Origin: Poseidonibacter antarcticus
Lineage (GTDB): Bacteria > Campylobacterota > Campylobacteria > Campylobacterales > Arcobacteraceae
NCBI RefSeq assembly: GCF_003667345.1
Contig: NZ_RCWF01000002.1
Location: 62,001 to 126,000, forward strand
Length of the DNA: 64,000 nt
Direction of reading: 5' to 3'
Shown: piece after piece, positions 54,757 through 62,769 of the stretch
Layout of the letters: every line of letters begins with the position of its first letter
Numbering within the stretch: position 1 is the stretch's first letter
Translations under genes and position numbers: made by a program
The notes under the pieces: model-generated
Seen by the model: the letters and a program-made list of their open reading frames with translations, nothing else
Told to the model about the DNA's origin: nothing
The model's database searches: none

Positions 54757-56238
54757 TTATTGAATTTCTGAGTTCAATTTTTCCAATATCTTAACCATCG
54801 CCAAGGTATCCAACTTACAATACTCAATAAGTGCAGTTCGCATTCTTTCTTTTTCGCCCTCTTCCATCTTGCTCATATTTGCAAAGGCGTTCATAGCTTG
54901 GCTTCCATTTTGTACTCCATCTAGTTCTTTGTATGCTTGGGCAAATTTTGGAACTAGTGCTGGTAGTACATATTTGATAGAATATGAACCATTCATTGAT
55001 GGTGTTACGTAGTATTTCTTTTGGAATGGTATCATTAAATCTTTTATATTTTCATTTATACTTAAAAAATTTGTACATAAATTAGGAAAAGAATCTGCTA
55101 GTTTTTTTATAACACCTTTTTCAAAACTCATATTATAAGCTAATACCGTTACATTATTTGGAATATTTTCACACAATGATTTTGCTATTTGCTCTCTTGG
55201 GTCAATTCCATCAAGTGCTAAATACTCTTTGTGTTCTAGTCTTCCATCTTCATACTCAATATGAAGTGAATATTGAAATGGTATTTGTTGGTATGGGCTG
55301 ATAACTTTCCATTCTGGTATGGCTTGTTGGAAAGTTTCAAAATCTAAGTGATAGATAGGATAAGTTAAAGTATCTATGAATTCTTTGATTTTTTCTTTAT
55401 TTATAAATGTTTCTTTTGATTTGTAGATTTGCACTGCTGCTTTTTGATTTGCTGTCATATCAAAATCATCGGGTATATCTTCAATGTTTTTTATACCTTG
55501 TGAATACAATTCAATTTGTTTTTTACTTCCTAGATTGAAGATATTGAAAATAGAATATTCAGGTATTTGTCTTTGCGTTTTCCAACAGTAATCTTTTGCA
55601 TCACAAACGTATGGATCATGACAATGTTTTCCTATATCAATATTTGGTTCGTTTATCTTATCTTCTAATACTGTTTCAAACTCTTTTAAAATACTAGGAA
55701 TATTTATCTGTAAGTCTACAACTTCTTGTGTAATATCTGCAATAGTAAAAAGCTCATCCAATTCTAAAGTATCAGCTCTTATATAAGAGCTATTGATATG
55801 TACTACATTTGCAGTTTTTATAGAAAATCCTAGTTGTTTTAATACATAGTATTGAATAGAAGTATCATGAACATATATATCTTTTACACTTGATGAACTT
55901 TTTACTTCATAAATACAAACTCCATCTTCATTTATTTCTAAAACATCGACCATAACCAAAATACCATCAAAAGAAAAAGTAGCTTCATAAATATACTTGA
56001 TACCATCATCTATATATTTTCTAGTTTGTTTTATCATCTCATCAAAGTTTGTAGTATAGGCAATTTCTCGACCATTTGGGAAAAGTTTACAAGCTAAAGT
56101 TCCTACTTCATTACCTGTTTCAAATCTAGCTAATGCTGTTTCATCTGGTGGAGTTAGTACTTCTTTTCTGTACTTTTTTAGCCAAAGTGCTTTTTGGCAT
56201 TGGATGCCTTTTGTGTATAGCGATTTAGATAGGTTCAT
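54757..56238 (-). CDS. DUF2779 protein: RecB/Cas4-like nuclease fused to a DEDD exonuclease
   Basis: At 493 residues, the N-terminal half has the Cas4/RecB pattern: CQKALWLKKYRKE (first Cys, residue 13), Asp in VMVDVLEIN, the E-x-K pair in VCIYEVKSSS and the QYYVLKQLG motif, followed by Cys residues in GKHCHDPYVCDAKDYCW, apt for a 4Fe-4S cluster. The C-terminal half (from about residue 290) has IYHLDFETFQQAIP (D-x-E), a typical DnaQ-like exonuclease start, and a late AYNMSFEKGVIKKL with final CKLDTLAMVKIL (His replaced or Asp-terminal). It overlaps abi by 14 nt. An almost identical 5' copy lies at 57178-57534. Substrate unknown; likely part of the defence island. Confidence 0.78.
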   Translation of the reverse strand: MNLSKSLYTKGIQCQKALWLKKYRKEVLTPPDETALARFETGNEVGTLACKLFPNGREIAYTTNFDEMIKQTRKYIDDGIKYIYEATFSFDGILVMVDVLEINEDGVCIYEVKSSSSVKDIYVHDTSIQYYVLKQLGFSIKTANVVHINSSYIRADTLELDELFTIADITQEVVDLQINIPSILKEFETVLEDKINEPNIDIGKHCHDPYVCDAKDYCWKTQRQIPEYSIFNIFNLGSKKQIELYSQGIKNIEDIPDDFDMTANQKAAVQIYKSKETFINKEKIKEFIDTLTYPIYHLDFETFQQAIPEWKVISPYQQIPFQYSLHIEYEDGRLEHKEYLALDGIDPREQIAKSLCENIPNNVTVLAYNMSFEKGVIKKLADSFPNLCTNFLSINENIKDLMIPFQKKYYVTPSMNGSYSIKYVLPALVPKFAQAYKELDGVQNGSQAMNAFANMSKMEEGEKERMRTALIEYCKLDTLAMVKILEKLNSEIQ

Positions 56239-56857
56239 TTATAAGTTCCTTTGTAAAAACACAAATTTCATCATCAAAATATGTTAATAAGGTATAAATA
56301 TCTTCTTTTATATTAAGATATTCTTGTTTATGAATAATTCGTTCATAATGAAATATCCTATTTCTAAACTTTCGGATTTTATTTAACTCTTTATCTAGTT
56401 CATATCTTGTAATAAATTTCTCATTTTTTTTTGGAATATTTGGGAAGATATTTTTTATATCTTTTATTCTAAATAAATTTGAATATGACTTTCTAAATAA
56501 CGATGTCCAAAAGCCAAAAGATAATTCAGCAATGATTTTATCATGATTTATTTTTTCTTTTCTTTGAGAGATCTTATTTTTAGATTCAATAATTCTTTGT
56601 TTTGTATCTCTATGAAGTATTTCTGAGCTTAACCAATCTTTAGAAATCTTTTCTCTAAAATAATTATCTATAGAATTTCTTAAACTAATTTCAAATATTG
56701 ACAATAAAATATAATATTCTTTTGAATCTTTAATATTTTGTTTATATTCATCAAAATCTTTATAAGGACTAAGCCGAATGTCACTTATAAATTTCGATTT
56801 AATATCATCTCTCACTTGACTTTCCTTAATTATTTTTATATAATCCCAATACGACAC
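56225..56857 (-). CDS. Abi-family (AbiD/F-like) HEPN protein
   Basis: The 210-residue protein is an abortive infection protein of the Abi_2 type: STYWDY-like start MSYWDYIKIIKESQVRDD, LLSIFEISLRNSIDNYFREK, IIAELSFGFWTSLFRKSY and a HEPN RNase motif IRKFRNRIFHYERII (R-x4-H) near residues 164-174. It starts at GTG inside a conserved-looking leader. AbiF-type proteins act as toxins, sometimes with a noncoding RNA antitoxin from the 5' region. It overlaps the DUF2779 gene. Function in phage defence is inferred from family. Confidence 0.8.
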   Translation of the reverse strand: MSYWDYIKIIKESQVRDDIKSKFISDIRLSPYKDFDEYKQNIKDSKEYYILLSIFEISLRNSIDNYFREKISKDWLSSEILHRDTKQRIIESKNKISQRKEKINHDKIIAELSFGFWTSLFRKSYSNLFRIKDIKNIFPNIPKKNEKFITRYELDKELNKIRKFRNRIFHYERIIHKQEYLNIKEDIYTLLTYFDDEICVFTKELINEPI

Positions 56858-56938
56858 CCAGTAAGTCTTAAGCCTTTGAGTTTAAGCTTGGGTTTTTTTA
56901 TGTCTAATTTTTATCGTTTTCCCGACGTCGGCAGAATA
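56851..56938 (-). ncRNA. Structured leader upstream of abi (candidate AbiF-associated RNA)
   Basis: The minus-strand sequence has a self-complementary CCGACGTCGG (56923-56932), then CCCAAGCTTAAAC and GGCTTAAGACTTACTGGGTGTCG running into the abi GTG. ACCCA (56890s) pairs with TGGGT (56856-56860) around an inner TTAA stem, and CGAC of the palindrome can pair with GTCG at the gene start. A conserved abiF RNA motif has been described upstream of such genes; this is a candidate member. On the plus strand the same hairpin ends in T7 and could be a terminator instead. Confidence 0.5.
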
Positions 56939-57072
56939 TTCTAAAATGCCTTCTTACTATATAATCTTTTGTATTATAATATAAATATTAATTGTTATTA
57001 AAATATATTTCATTTTGTAATATTTATTTTATTCTTTTTTAAGATTAGAATTCATTTATAAATTACTATTTT

Positions 57073-57135
57073 ATGATAAAATACCAGTCTAAATTCCTTC
57101 GGGACGACCCATCTTTTGATGGGGTTAATCAATCA
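57073..57135 (+). ncRNA. Short structured element, possible small RNA
   Basis: This stretch lies in the gap between abi and the truncated DUF2779 copy. It holds TCC-TTCG-GGA (57099-57108, a UUCG tetraloop stem) followed by ACCCATC-TTTT-GATGGGGT (57110-57128). The sequence TATGATAAAAT just upstream (57072-57082) resembles a -10 box on the plus strand. GC content is well above its flanks, which are plain AT-rich spacer (56945-57070). Whether it is transcribed, and from which strand, is unknown. Confidence 0.35.
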
Positions 57136-57177
57136 AATTTTTAAACTTCTTTTTCTCTTGGAAAAATATTGATAGTA

Positions 57178-57534
57178 TCAATAAAATTTTGATTTAATAT
57201 TTAAATAAATACCTTGAATTTTTAATATCTCTACAGACACAGTAATATGATTGAAAGAAAAAGTAGCTTCATAAATATACTTGATACCATCTTCTATATA
57301 TTTTCTAGTTTGTTTTATCATCTCATCAAAGTTTGTAGTATAGACTATTTCTCGACCATTTGGGAAAAGCTCACAAGCTAAGTCCCCTACTTCATTACCC
57401 GTTTCAAATCTAGCTAATGCTGTTTCATCAGGTGGAGTTAGTACTTCTTTATTGTACTTTTTTAGACAAAGTGCTTTTTGGCATTGGATGCCTTTTGTGT
57501 ATAGGGATTTAGATAGGTTCATAGATAAACTCAT
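57178..57534 (-). pseudogene. Truncated duplicate of the DUF2779 gene
   Basis: This 118-codon frame starts at ATG 57534, overlapping the hamB stop (TGATG), or at ATG 57522 that matches the start of the intact gene. It is almost identical to the first ~95 residues of the DUF2779 protein (CQKALCLKKYNKE, TPPDETALARFETGNEVG, EMIKQTRKYIEDGIKYIYEA) and then diverges and stops after IQGIYLNIKSKFY. It lacks the ExK nuclease core, the cysteine cluster and the exonuclease half, so it cannot act as a nuclease. It marks where DUF2779 originally followed hamB. Confidence 0.82.
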
Positions 57535-60044
57535 CAAGCTAATAAATTCTTAATTTCTTGTTTACAAATTTCAGGAATATCTAGAAAATTTACCTCAATA
57601 TTTTGTAATGCCTTAAAACAATTAGTTGAAGACGGTTCTTCACAAGAAAAGTATTTTGATTGTTTTAGTTTAATACTAGTTAGCCTTGATAATCCCAAAG
57701 AAATTAAATTTATTACAATTAGGTCAGCTGATCCACATTCTAAATATAATGGCAAATTAGGAATATTTTCAAATTCATCATCAGTAAGCTTTTTTTCTTC
57801 AATAACTAACTTTAATATGTCTATATATGCACCTGTATATAAAACATATTTGAACCTAACATAACTTTCAATTATATTTAAAGTTTCTCTAATACTAGAA
57901 TTAATTGTTCTTGATGGATTATTCTTTGCGTAGTAATTGTGATTACTATTAATAATTTCACTTAATGTATTATCATGTATCCATGAAGACGCATATTTTG
58001 AATATAGTTTATATTGAAAATTAATTTTATTTAAAAAAATGATATCAATTTTTTCAAATATTTTAGATAATCGTTCATTAGTTCCATCTTCATATGGTAA
58101 TTCTTTCTTCTTTTGAAAAACATTTTTTGGTACCCACAATTTTAAATCATTTTCATTTTTAAAAAAAAGATATAATTCATTTAAACTCTTTGGATGAATA
58201 GAATAATGTTTTTTTATTATTTCGGTAGACACTTCCAACTTATATTTTTCACACTCTGTTATTACTTTTTGTAATTCATCTTTATTAATTAACTTCTTAT
58301 CATCCTTTAAACGTGAATCTCCAATTAAAAAATCAGCATAAAACTTTCCAAAAACAGGTAAGTATTCAATAAATTCTAAAGAATTATGATTTTTGGATAA
58401 TTCTATTAATGATTCACTATTATTATTTAAGATTTTAATATAATATGATTCAATTGTTTGAAGTTTTTCGCCCTCAAAACTCTTATTTTCCCAATCAGAA
58501 GGATCAATACACCATATATTTCCTTGAAATTCACATTTTAATCTACCTGCTCTTCCAATTAAATTAAGAAAATCTCTTCTTTCCATCGGTTTTGATTGTC
58601 CTTTAAAAGGATTAAATAATATGATGTTTTTTGTTGGAAGATTAACTCCTTGAAGAAGAGTACTTGTTGAAAAAACAAATTTTAACTTTCCATCACTTGC
58701 TAATTTCTCTATACTTGCCCTTACCGTTGATGGCACTTTCCCATAATGATAAGATACACCTTTTTTTAAACACTTTATAAGAGAATAATCTTTGTGAATA
58801 TCTTCTTCAATAAAATTTATTAATGATTCTATTTCTTCATCAACTACTTCCTCCTCAATTGAGTCCGCAATCTTTAATGCTAACCTTTCTGTATCTGATG
58901 GATTATTACAATAAATTAAAGTTAACTCATCATCTTTTGTAATTTCCTTTGCTAATGTAATCATGCGATCACTTTTTCGGAATTTTCCGTTAAAGTTTAT
59001 TTCACCTAAATCAATATATTCATTACTGTGTAATAACTCCATCTTTGCTAATTTTGGTTTTCTACTTATAGAAGATAGAAAAATTATATTTTGACCAACA
59101 GGAGACAAATTCTCTGTAAAATATTTTTTATCAGTATCTAAATCTAAAAGATCATTGAAATATTCAGGATTACTAATTAAAGGACTTGCAAAAAATAAAT
59201 TAATATTTGGAAATCTACGGAGTATAATTTCTAATGTATTTTGGAGAACCACTCCTCTATTACTTTGTATTTCTTGTGCTTCATCAACAAATAATGTGTC
59301 CAAAGAAATTTCTGTTTCACATAATAGTGTATTTAATCTTTCTTGAGTCAATACATATATAATACCTTTATCATTAATATCATCTTCTACAAGAGGAACA
59401 GTCCTTACATTTATATCATTAGCTAAATTATATTCTTTTAATCCATTAAAAACTTTTTCACTTAATTCTTTTATCAATGCTCTTGTAGGTACAACTAACA
59501 CAATTTTTTCTTTCTTATTTTGAATAAATCTTTTAATAATAGATAATGTGAAAACATAAGATTTCCCAGCGGATGTTGGAGCAGAAACACTATAAAATTT
59601 TTCATTAGTTAATATATCAAAAAACTGTTTTTGAAAATCTGTTAATAATGATTTATTACCCAATAGATTAATACTATTTTCAACTTCTCTAGAAATAGTT
59701 TCAATTTTTAAAATTGGGCTTTGATTAAGATTATTGTCATTAAAACCATAGTCATTTAATAATTCTCTATTTGGAAAATTACCTAATCTTGATAAAATTG
59801 AATATGCGATTGAATATAAGTTTGGATATGAACTATGAAAAATTTTAAATAATTTTGTAATTATTTCATAAGCTAATGCTTGTTCTTCATTATTATCACT
59901 TAATGATTTTATTGAAGAAATTTTACATAAATATTCAATTTCTTCTTCAGATATTTTACAATCATTAATTAATTCTAAACCTTCATGTAAGTTTTGACTA
60001 ATATCCATAATTACTAACTTGTTTATAATTTCTGTTTCATTCAT
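57534..60044 (-). CDS. hamB: Hachiman helicase HamB
   Basis: The 836-residue SF2 helicase has Walker A in FYSVSAPTSAGKSYVF near residues 147-158, the DEAH/Q box LFVDEAQEIQS near 250, motif III FFASPLISN, motif IV-V FSTSTLLQGVNLPTKNIILF and the arginine-finger motif FLNLIGRAGRLKCEFQG. Length and the low-complexity C-terminus agree with HamB. It follows hamA by 12 nt on the same strand. HamA-HamB form the Hachiman anti-phage system in which the helicase senses DNA damage or free ends and releases the HamA nuclease. Confidence 0.85.
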   Translation of the reverse strand: MNETEIINKLVIMDISQNLHEGLELINDCKISEEEIEYLCKISSIKSLSDNNEEQALAYEIITKLFKIFHSSYPNLYSIAYSILSRLGNFPNRELLNDYGFNDNNLNQSPILKIETISREVENSINLLGNKSLLTDFQKQFFDILTNEKFYSVSAPTSAGKSYVFTLSIIKRFIQNKKEKIVLVVPTRALIKELSEKVFNGLKEYNLANDINVRTVPLVEDDINDKGIIYVLTQERLNTLLCETEISLDTLFVDEAQEIQSNRGVVLQNTLEIILRRFPNINLFFASPLISNPEYFNDLLDLDTDKKYFTENLSPVGQNIIFLSSISRKPKLAKMELLHSNEYIDLGEINFNGKFRKSDRMITLAKEITKDDELTLIYCNNPSDTERLALKIADSIEEEVVDEEIESLINFIEEDIHKDYSLIKCLKKGVSYHYGKVPSTVRASIEKLASDGKLKFVFSTSTLLQGVNLPTKNIILFNPFKGQSKPMERRDFLNLIGRAGRLKCEFQGNIWCIDPSDWENKSFEGEKLQTIESYYIKILNNNSESLIELSKNHNSLEFIEYLPVFGKFYADFLIGDSRLKDDKKLINKDELQKVITECEKYKLEVSTEIIKKHYSIHPKSLNELYLFFKNENDLKLWVPKNVFQKKKELPYEDGTNERLSKIFEKIDIIFLNKINFQYKLYSKYASSWIHDNTLSEIINSNHNYYAKNNPSRTINSSIRETLNIIESYVRFKYVLYTGAYIDILKLVIEEKKLTDDEFENIPNLPLYLECGSADLIVINLISLGLSRLTSIKLKQSKYFSCEEPSSTNCFKALQNIEVNFLDIPEICKQEIKNLLA

Positions 60045-60056
60045 AGTATTATCCTA

Positions 60057-60989
60057 TTATAGTTTTGCATTAAAAGAATTTCTTAACTCTTGTACACTTT
60101 GAAATGGTAGAAAAAAAACATCAAAAGAAAATTCTTTTTTTGAAAACTTATCAAATCTCGATTGAATTAAAGAAGTTAGTCGTTTGGTTTCTTCTTCGTA
60201 TAATGTAACAAAATTTTCTATAAAATACTTCCTCTCATCATTATCAAGTTTCATATATTGATCCCAGTCATAACCAATAAGACAAGCATGTCTTATTTTA
60301 ACTTCATCTTGTTCTATTTGATTTGTAATAAATTGATAAACTTTATCTTGCTGACTGTCATTTAAATGTTTATAATGAGTTGTAACTAAATTATATTCTC
60401 TTGAATGCATTGAGTCTTCATGAAATTTTTCTATACTCTCAAATGCGCTATCAAGTGCCCCATATATATTATTATAAAATTTAGCTTCACCAAAATATAA
60501 GTTTAAAACTTCTTCATCTATTTTTACATGTATCCCATCTGAGCCAAAAACTTCTAATTTTGAATTCGTTTTTAAATCCATTTTTGCAACTATTTGTGGA
60601 GCTTTCAAAATTACTTCCATAAGTAACCACAAAATCATTTCTCCTATTTCTCCAGCTTTAGGTTGATTGTCATCAGTTATATCCTCATCTTTCCATTTCC
60701 TAAATAAAGCCCTAGCCTCATCTTTTAATTGACTAAAAAACATTTCTTTTTCTACATCACTCATTCCATCACTATTTCTTTTTTTTGATGAAAAACAATA
60801 ATGTGTAAAATAAGCAAACAATATATCAATTAATTTATCTATTTTTGGATTTCCATTTGGGTCAAATTTTAAATACTTAAAATGTAAATCAACTTCAACC
60901 CCATTAACAATATTTGTATGTTCAACATTGTCAAAAACCATATCATAATATTTTTTTGAACCAATAATATATTTTTCTAATTCATTCAT
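60057..60989 (-). CDS. hamA: Hachiman effector nuclease HamA (DUF1837)
   Basis: The 310-residue protein matches DUF1837. The nuclease core is visible: QPKAGEIGEMILWLLMEVIL (Glu-114, Glu-117), KLEVFGSDGIHV (Asp-151) and VLNLYFGEAKFYN (Glu-168, Lys-170), i.e. a PD-(D/E)xK site. HamA degrades DNA in the cytosol once freed from HamB. The adjacent helicase supports a complete Hachiman system. The start MNELEKYI is at ATG 60989, preceded by AGGAAAATTAT. Confidence 0.87.
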   Translation of the reverse strand: MNELEKYIIGSKKYYDMVFDNVEHTNIVNGVEVDLHFKYLKFDPNGNPKIDKLIDILFAYFTHYCFSSKKRNSDGMSDVEKEMFFSQLKDEARALFRKWKDEDITDDNQPKAGEIGEMILWLLMEVILKAPQIVAKMDLKTNSKLEVFGSDGIHVKIDEEVLNLYFGEAKFYNNIYGALDSAFESIEKFHEDSMHSREYNLVTTHYKHLNDSQQDKVYQFITNQIEQDEVKIRHACLIGYDWDQYMKLDNDERKYFIENFVTLYEEETKRLTSLIQSRFDKFSKKEFSFDVFFLPFQSVQELRNSFNAKL

Positions 60990-61012
60990 ATAATTTTCCT
61001 ATTTTTAAACAT

Positions 61013-61828
61013 TTACATTTCCAATATTGAATTTGCAAGTCTTTTTTCTGTTCCAATTAAAGTAGTATAATATCGTTGTTCAATTCCAAATAGTACTAAC
61101 TTGAGATGATCTTCTGTTTCAATAACAAATGTATTATTACTAATATTTAAATCAACACAATAAGATTGTGTATAATCACAAATTTGAATAACTTCATCAT
61201 CAGTAAAACGACTAAGAGTATCTAGTGCCATAGCAATTCTTCTTCTATTTGCAACTTTAACACTTGCCGAAGTAAAATTATTTCCTAATGAAATAAAATC
61301 TTTATTAAGAAAAGTATTAACTTCAACTTGAGTTGCTTCTCTATAAAGGTCACCTATCCCGTTAAACATTTGCTTTATTTTTACAATATCTTTAAAATAA
61401 AGGATATCTTCGTCTTTATTATAAATTGCGTCAATCCAATCATTTATTACTATAATTGGTTTATCTCTTTGTAATGAAGGAGAATCTGAAATATGAAGCC
61501 ATTTTTTTGATAGTAGTTGAGTTTGTGATAATTTTTGGAATAAAAATAAATTATCTTGTTTACAACATAGGTATATAATATCTTTATATTGTATTGGTAA
61601 AATCTGATTATGATTTGTACCAGAAAAAGTTCTCTCTATTAAACCATTTCTAAAAGTACGTCCCAAAAAATTATCTAATCTAAACCACTCATCATCATCT
61701 AGCTTGTACGTAGGTGCATAATTTTCATTATTTGATAAGTCTGGTACCTCAAAGATACTATCTCTTGTTGCTATAACCTTTAAAAAGTTATCACCTCTGC
61801 CTTTTATTTTTGCTAATAAATAATTCAT
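61013..61828 (-). CDS. KwaB-like protein (DUF4868-type) of a Kiwa-like pair
   Basis: The 271-residue soluble protein has an N-terminal beta-rich part (LLAKIKGRGDNFLKVIATR) and a C-terminal region (NRRRIAMALDTLSRFTDDEV, YTQSYCVDLNISNNTF, LVLFGIEQRYYTTLIGTEKR) that resembles the DUF4868/KwaB pattern of conserved Arg and Tyr-Thr residues before a terminal helix. Its ATG overlaps the stop of the tetraspan membrane protein gene (ATGA), the same linkage as kwaA-kwaB. The assignment rests on this architecture; similarity to KwaB is remembered, not searched. Kiwa acts at the membrane against phage infection. It lies 23 nt from hamA. Confidence 0.58.
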   Translation of the reverse strand: MNYLLAKIKGRGDNFLKVIATRDSIFEVPDLSNNENYAPTYKLDDDEWFRLDNFLGRTFRNGLIERTFSGTNHNQILPIQYKDIIYLCCKQDNLFLFQKLSQTQLLSKKWLHISDSPSLQRDKPIIVINDWIDAIYNKDEDILYFKDIVKIKQMFNGIGDLYREATQVEVNTFLNKDFISLGNNFTSASVKVANRRRIAMALDTLSRFTDDEVIQICDYTQSYCVDLNISNNTFVIETEDHLKLVLFGIEQRYYTTLIGTEKRLANSILEM

Positions 61829-62441
61829 TCTTCTTCCTTTTTTATATCAATAAATGTATAATTTGTAATTCTTTTTAGTTCACTGAATTCAATATCTAAG
61901 GTATTCTTTAACTCTCTCTTGGTTATTAATAATACTTTTACATTATTATTATTTGTCACATAATAAAAGTTAAATCCAAAGAGAAAAAACATTGGATTAA
62001 AATAAGATATTCTTGAATAAAATATAAATATTGCAATTATTCCAAATACTACAAAAAATATTTGAATATCTGTTACGCTTAATGCTACGAAAAAATATCC
62101 CAAATAGCTTGGTAAAAAAGCATCATTTGCTGGTTCAATATTAGTTATTGTATTTTCTTCAATACTGTCATCTGATAAATATTTAATAAAAAATATACTA
62201 ATACTAGATAAAATTAGTATCACTATAAAATAAATAGAATAAGAAACCATATTTAATACTTCATATAAGTTATTTATAATAAATTCAGATCCAATTTTTT
62301 TTCTACTAGATAACTACATGTTTGATAATAATAATATTCGATGCTTTCAATTGTCATTTTATTATTAATTGCAAAAATTACAAAAGATAAGGATAGAGAA
62401 TTTATTATTAAAAAAAATCTAAATATATAACTCATAATCAT
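61825..62441 (-). pseudogene. KwaA-like tetraspan membrane protein, split by a frameshift at an A8 tract
   Basis: Two frames cover this span: 62441-62274 (MIMSYIFRFFL... ending VEKKLDLNLL) and 62250-61825 (MVSYSIYF..., 141 residues). At 62295-62302 the minus strand has eight A's. One added A turns the reading into VEKKIGSEFIINNLYEVLNM and runs straight into the second frame, giving about 205 residues with four membrane segments (TM1 SYIFRFFLIINS, TM2 YSIYFIVILILSSIS, TM3/4 in LGYFFVALSV...IIAIFIFY and FFLFGFNFYY). That is the size and topology of KwaA. The cause may be phase variation, slippage or a sequencing error. Confidence 0.7.
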
Positions 62442-62442
62442 A

Positions 62443-62757
62443 TTAGGAATATACTCCCCAATCTCTTTCAAAAATCCAATTTGGTTCCCATTTTACATAA
62501 TCTGCGGGATCAAAACTTTCAGATTCTAATACATTAATTTCTTGTATTTGATTAGGAAATAATGGTAGGTTATGTCTACTATTTGGACTGTTTAAATCAA
62601 AGAAATGATATTTATCACTTTTATCCTTTGATTTAGAACTAACTCCATAATCGAATGGAACACATTTTCTTTCTCTGATTTGACCATCACTCTTAGCAAT
62701 AAACCTAACCTCTATTAACTTTTTATTATTAATCGCTTCTAAAAACTTTTCTAACAT
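62443..62757 (-). CDS. Small conserved hypothetical protein between sbcC and the Kiwa-like genes
   Basis: The 104-residue protein is soluble and starts at ATG 62757 with AAAAGGAAAAG upstream, 12 nt after sbcC. It begins with a helix (EKFLEAINNKKLIEVRFIAKS) followed by a strand-rich part, DGQIRERKCVPFDYGVSSK and NLPLFPNQIQEINVLESESF, that recalls the WYL fold (a basic strand, then R-x-F/P-I/L motifs), though the match is loose. The end VKWEPNWIFERDWGVYS is aromatic. It is the first gene after sbcC and may be co-transcribed with both sides. I cannot name a function. Confidence 0.6.
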   Translation of the reverse strand: MLEKFLEAINNKKLIEVRFIAKSDGQIRERKCVPFDYGVSSKSKDKSDKYHFFDLNSPNSRHNLPLFPNQIQEINVLESESFDPADYVKWEPNWIFERDWGVYS

Positions 62758-62769
62758 TACTTTTCCTTT

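Larger units (their letters stand above)
55963..57522 (-). repeat. Direct repeats of the DUF2779 5' end bracketing the abi cassette
   Basis: Two copies of about 276 bp, 57247-57522 and 55963-56238, are about 95% identical by eye (differences are scattered single bases). Their starts are 1284 bp apart. Between them lie the abi gene, its structured leader and a further hairpin region. The pattern suggests tandem duplication or insertion of an abi module into the 5' end of a DUF2779 gene that originally followed hamB. Recombination between the copies would excise the module and restore hamB-DUF2779. Confidence 0.78.

Noticed and set aside
57095-57135. Remnant CRISPR repeat
   Set aside because: The hairpin is single, with no second copy, no spacers and no cas genes in the window.
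57178-57534. Functional small DUF2779 protein
   Set aside because: It ends before the catalytic core and copies the 5' end of the intact gene; a truncated duplicate explains it better.
62274-62471. Independent 65-aa membrane protein starting at 62471
   Set aside because: The start is a TTG inside the upstream gene without a good ribosome site, and the reading continues sensibly into the next ORF after one added A.
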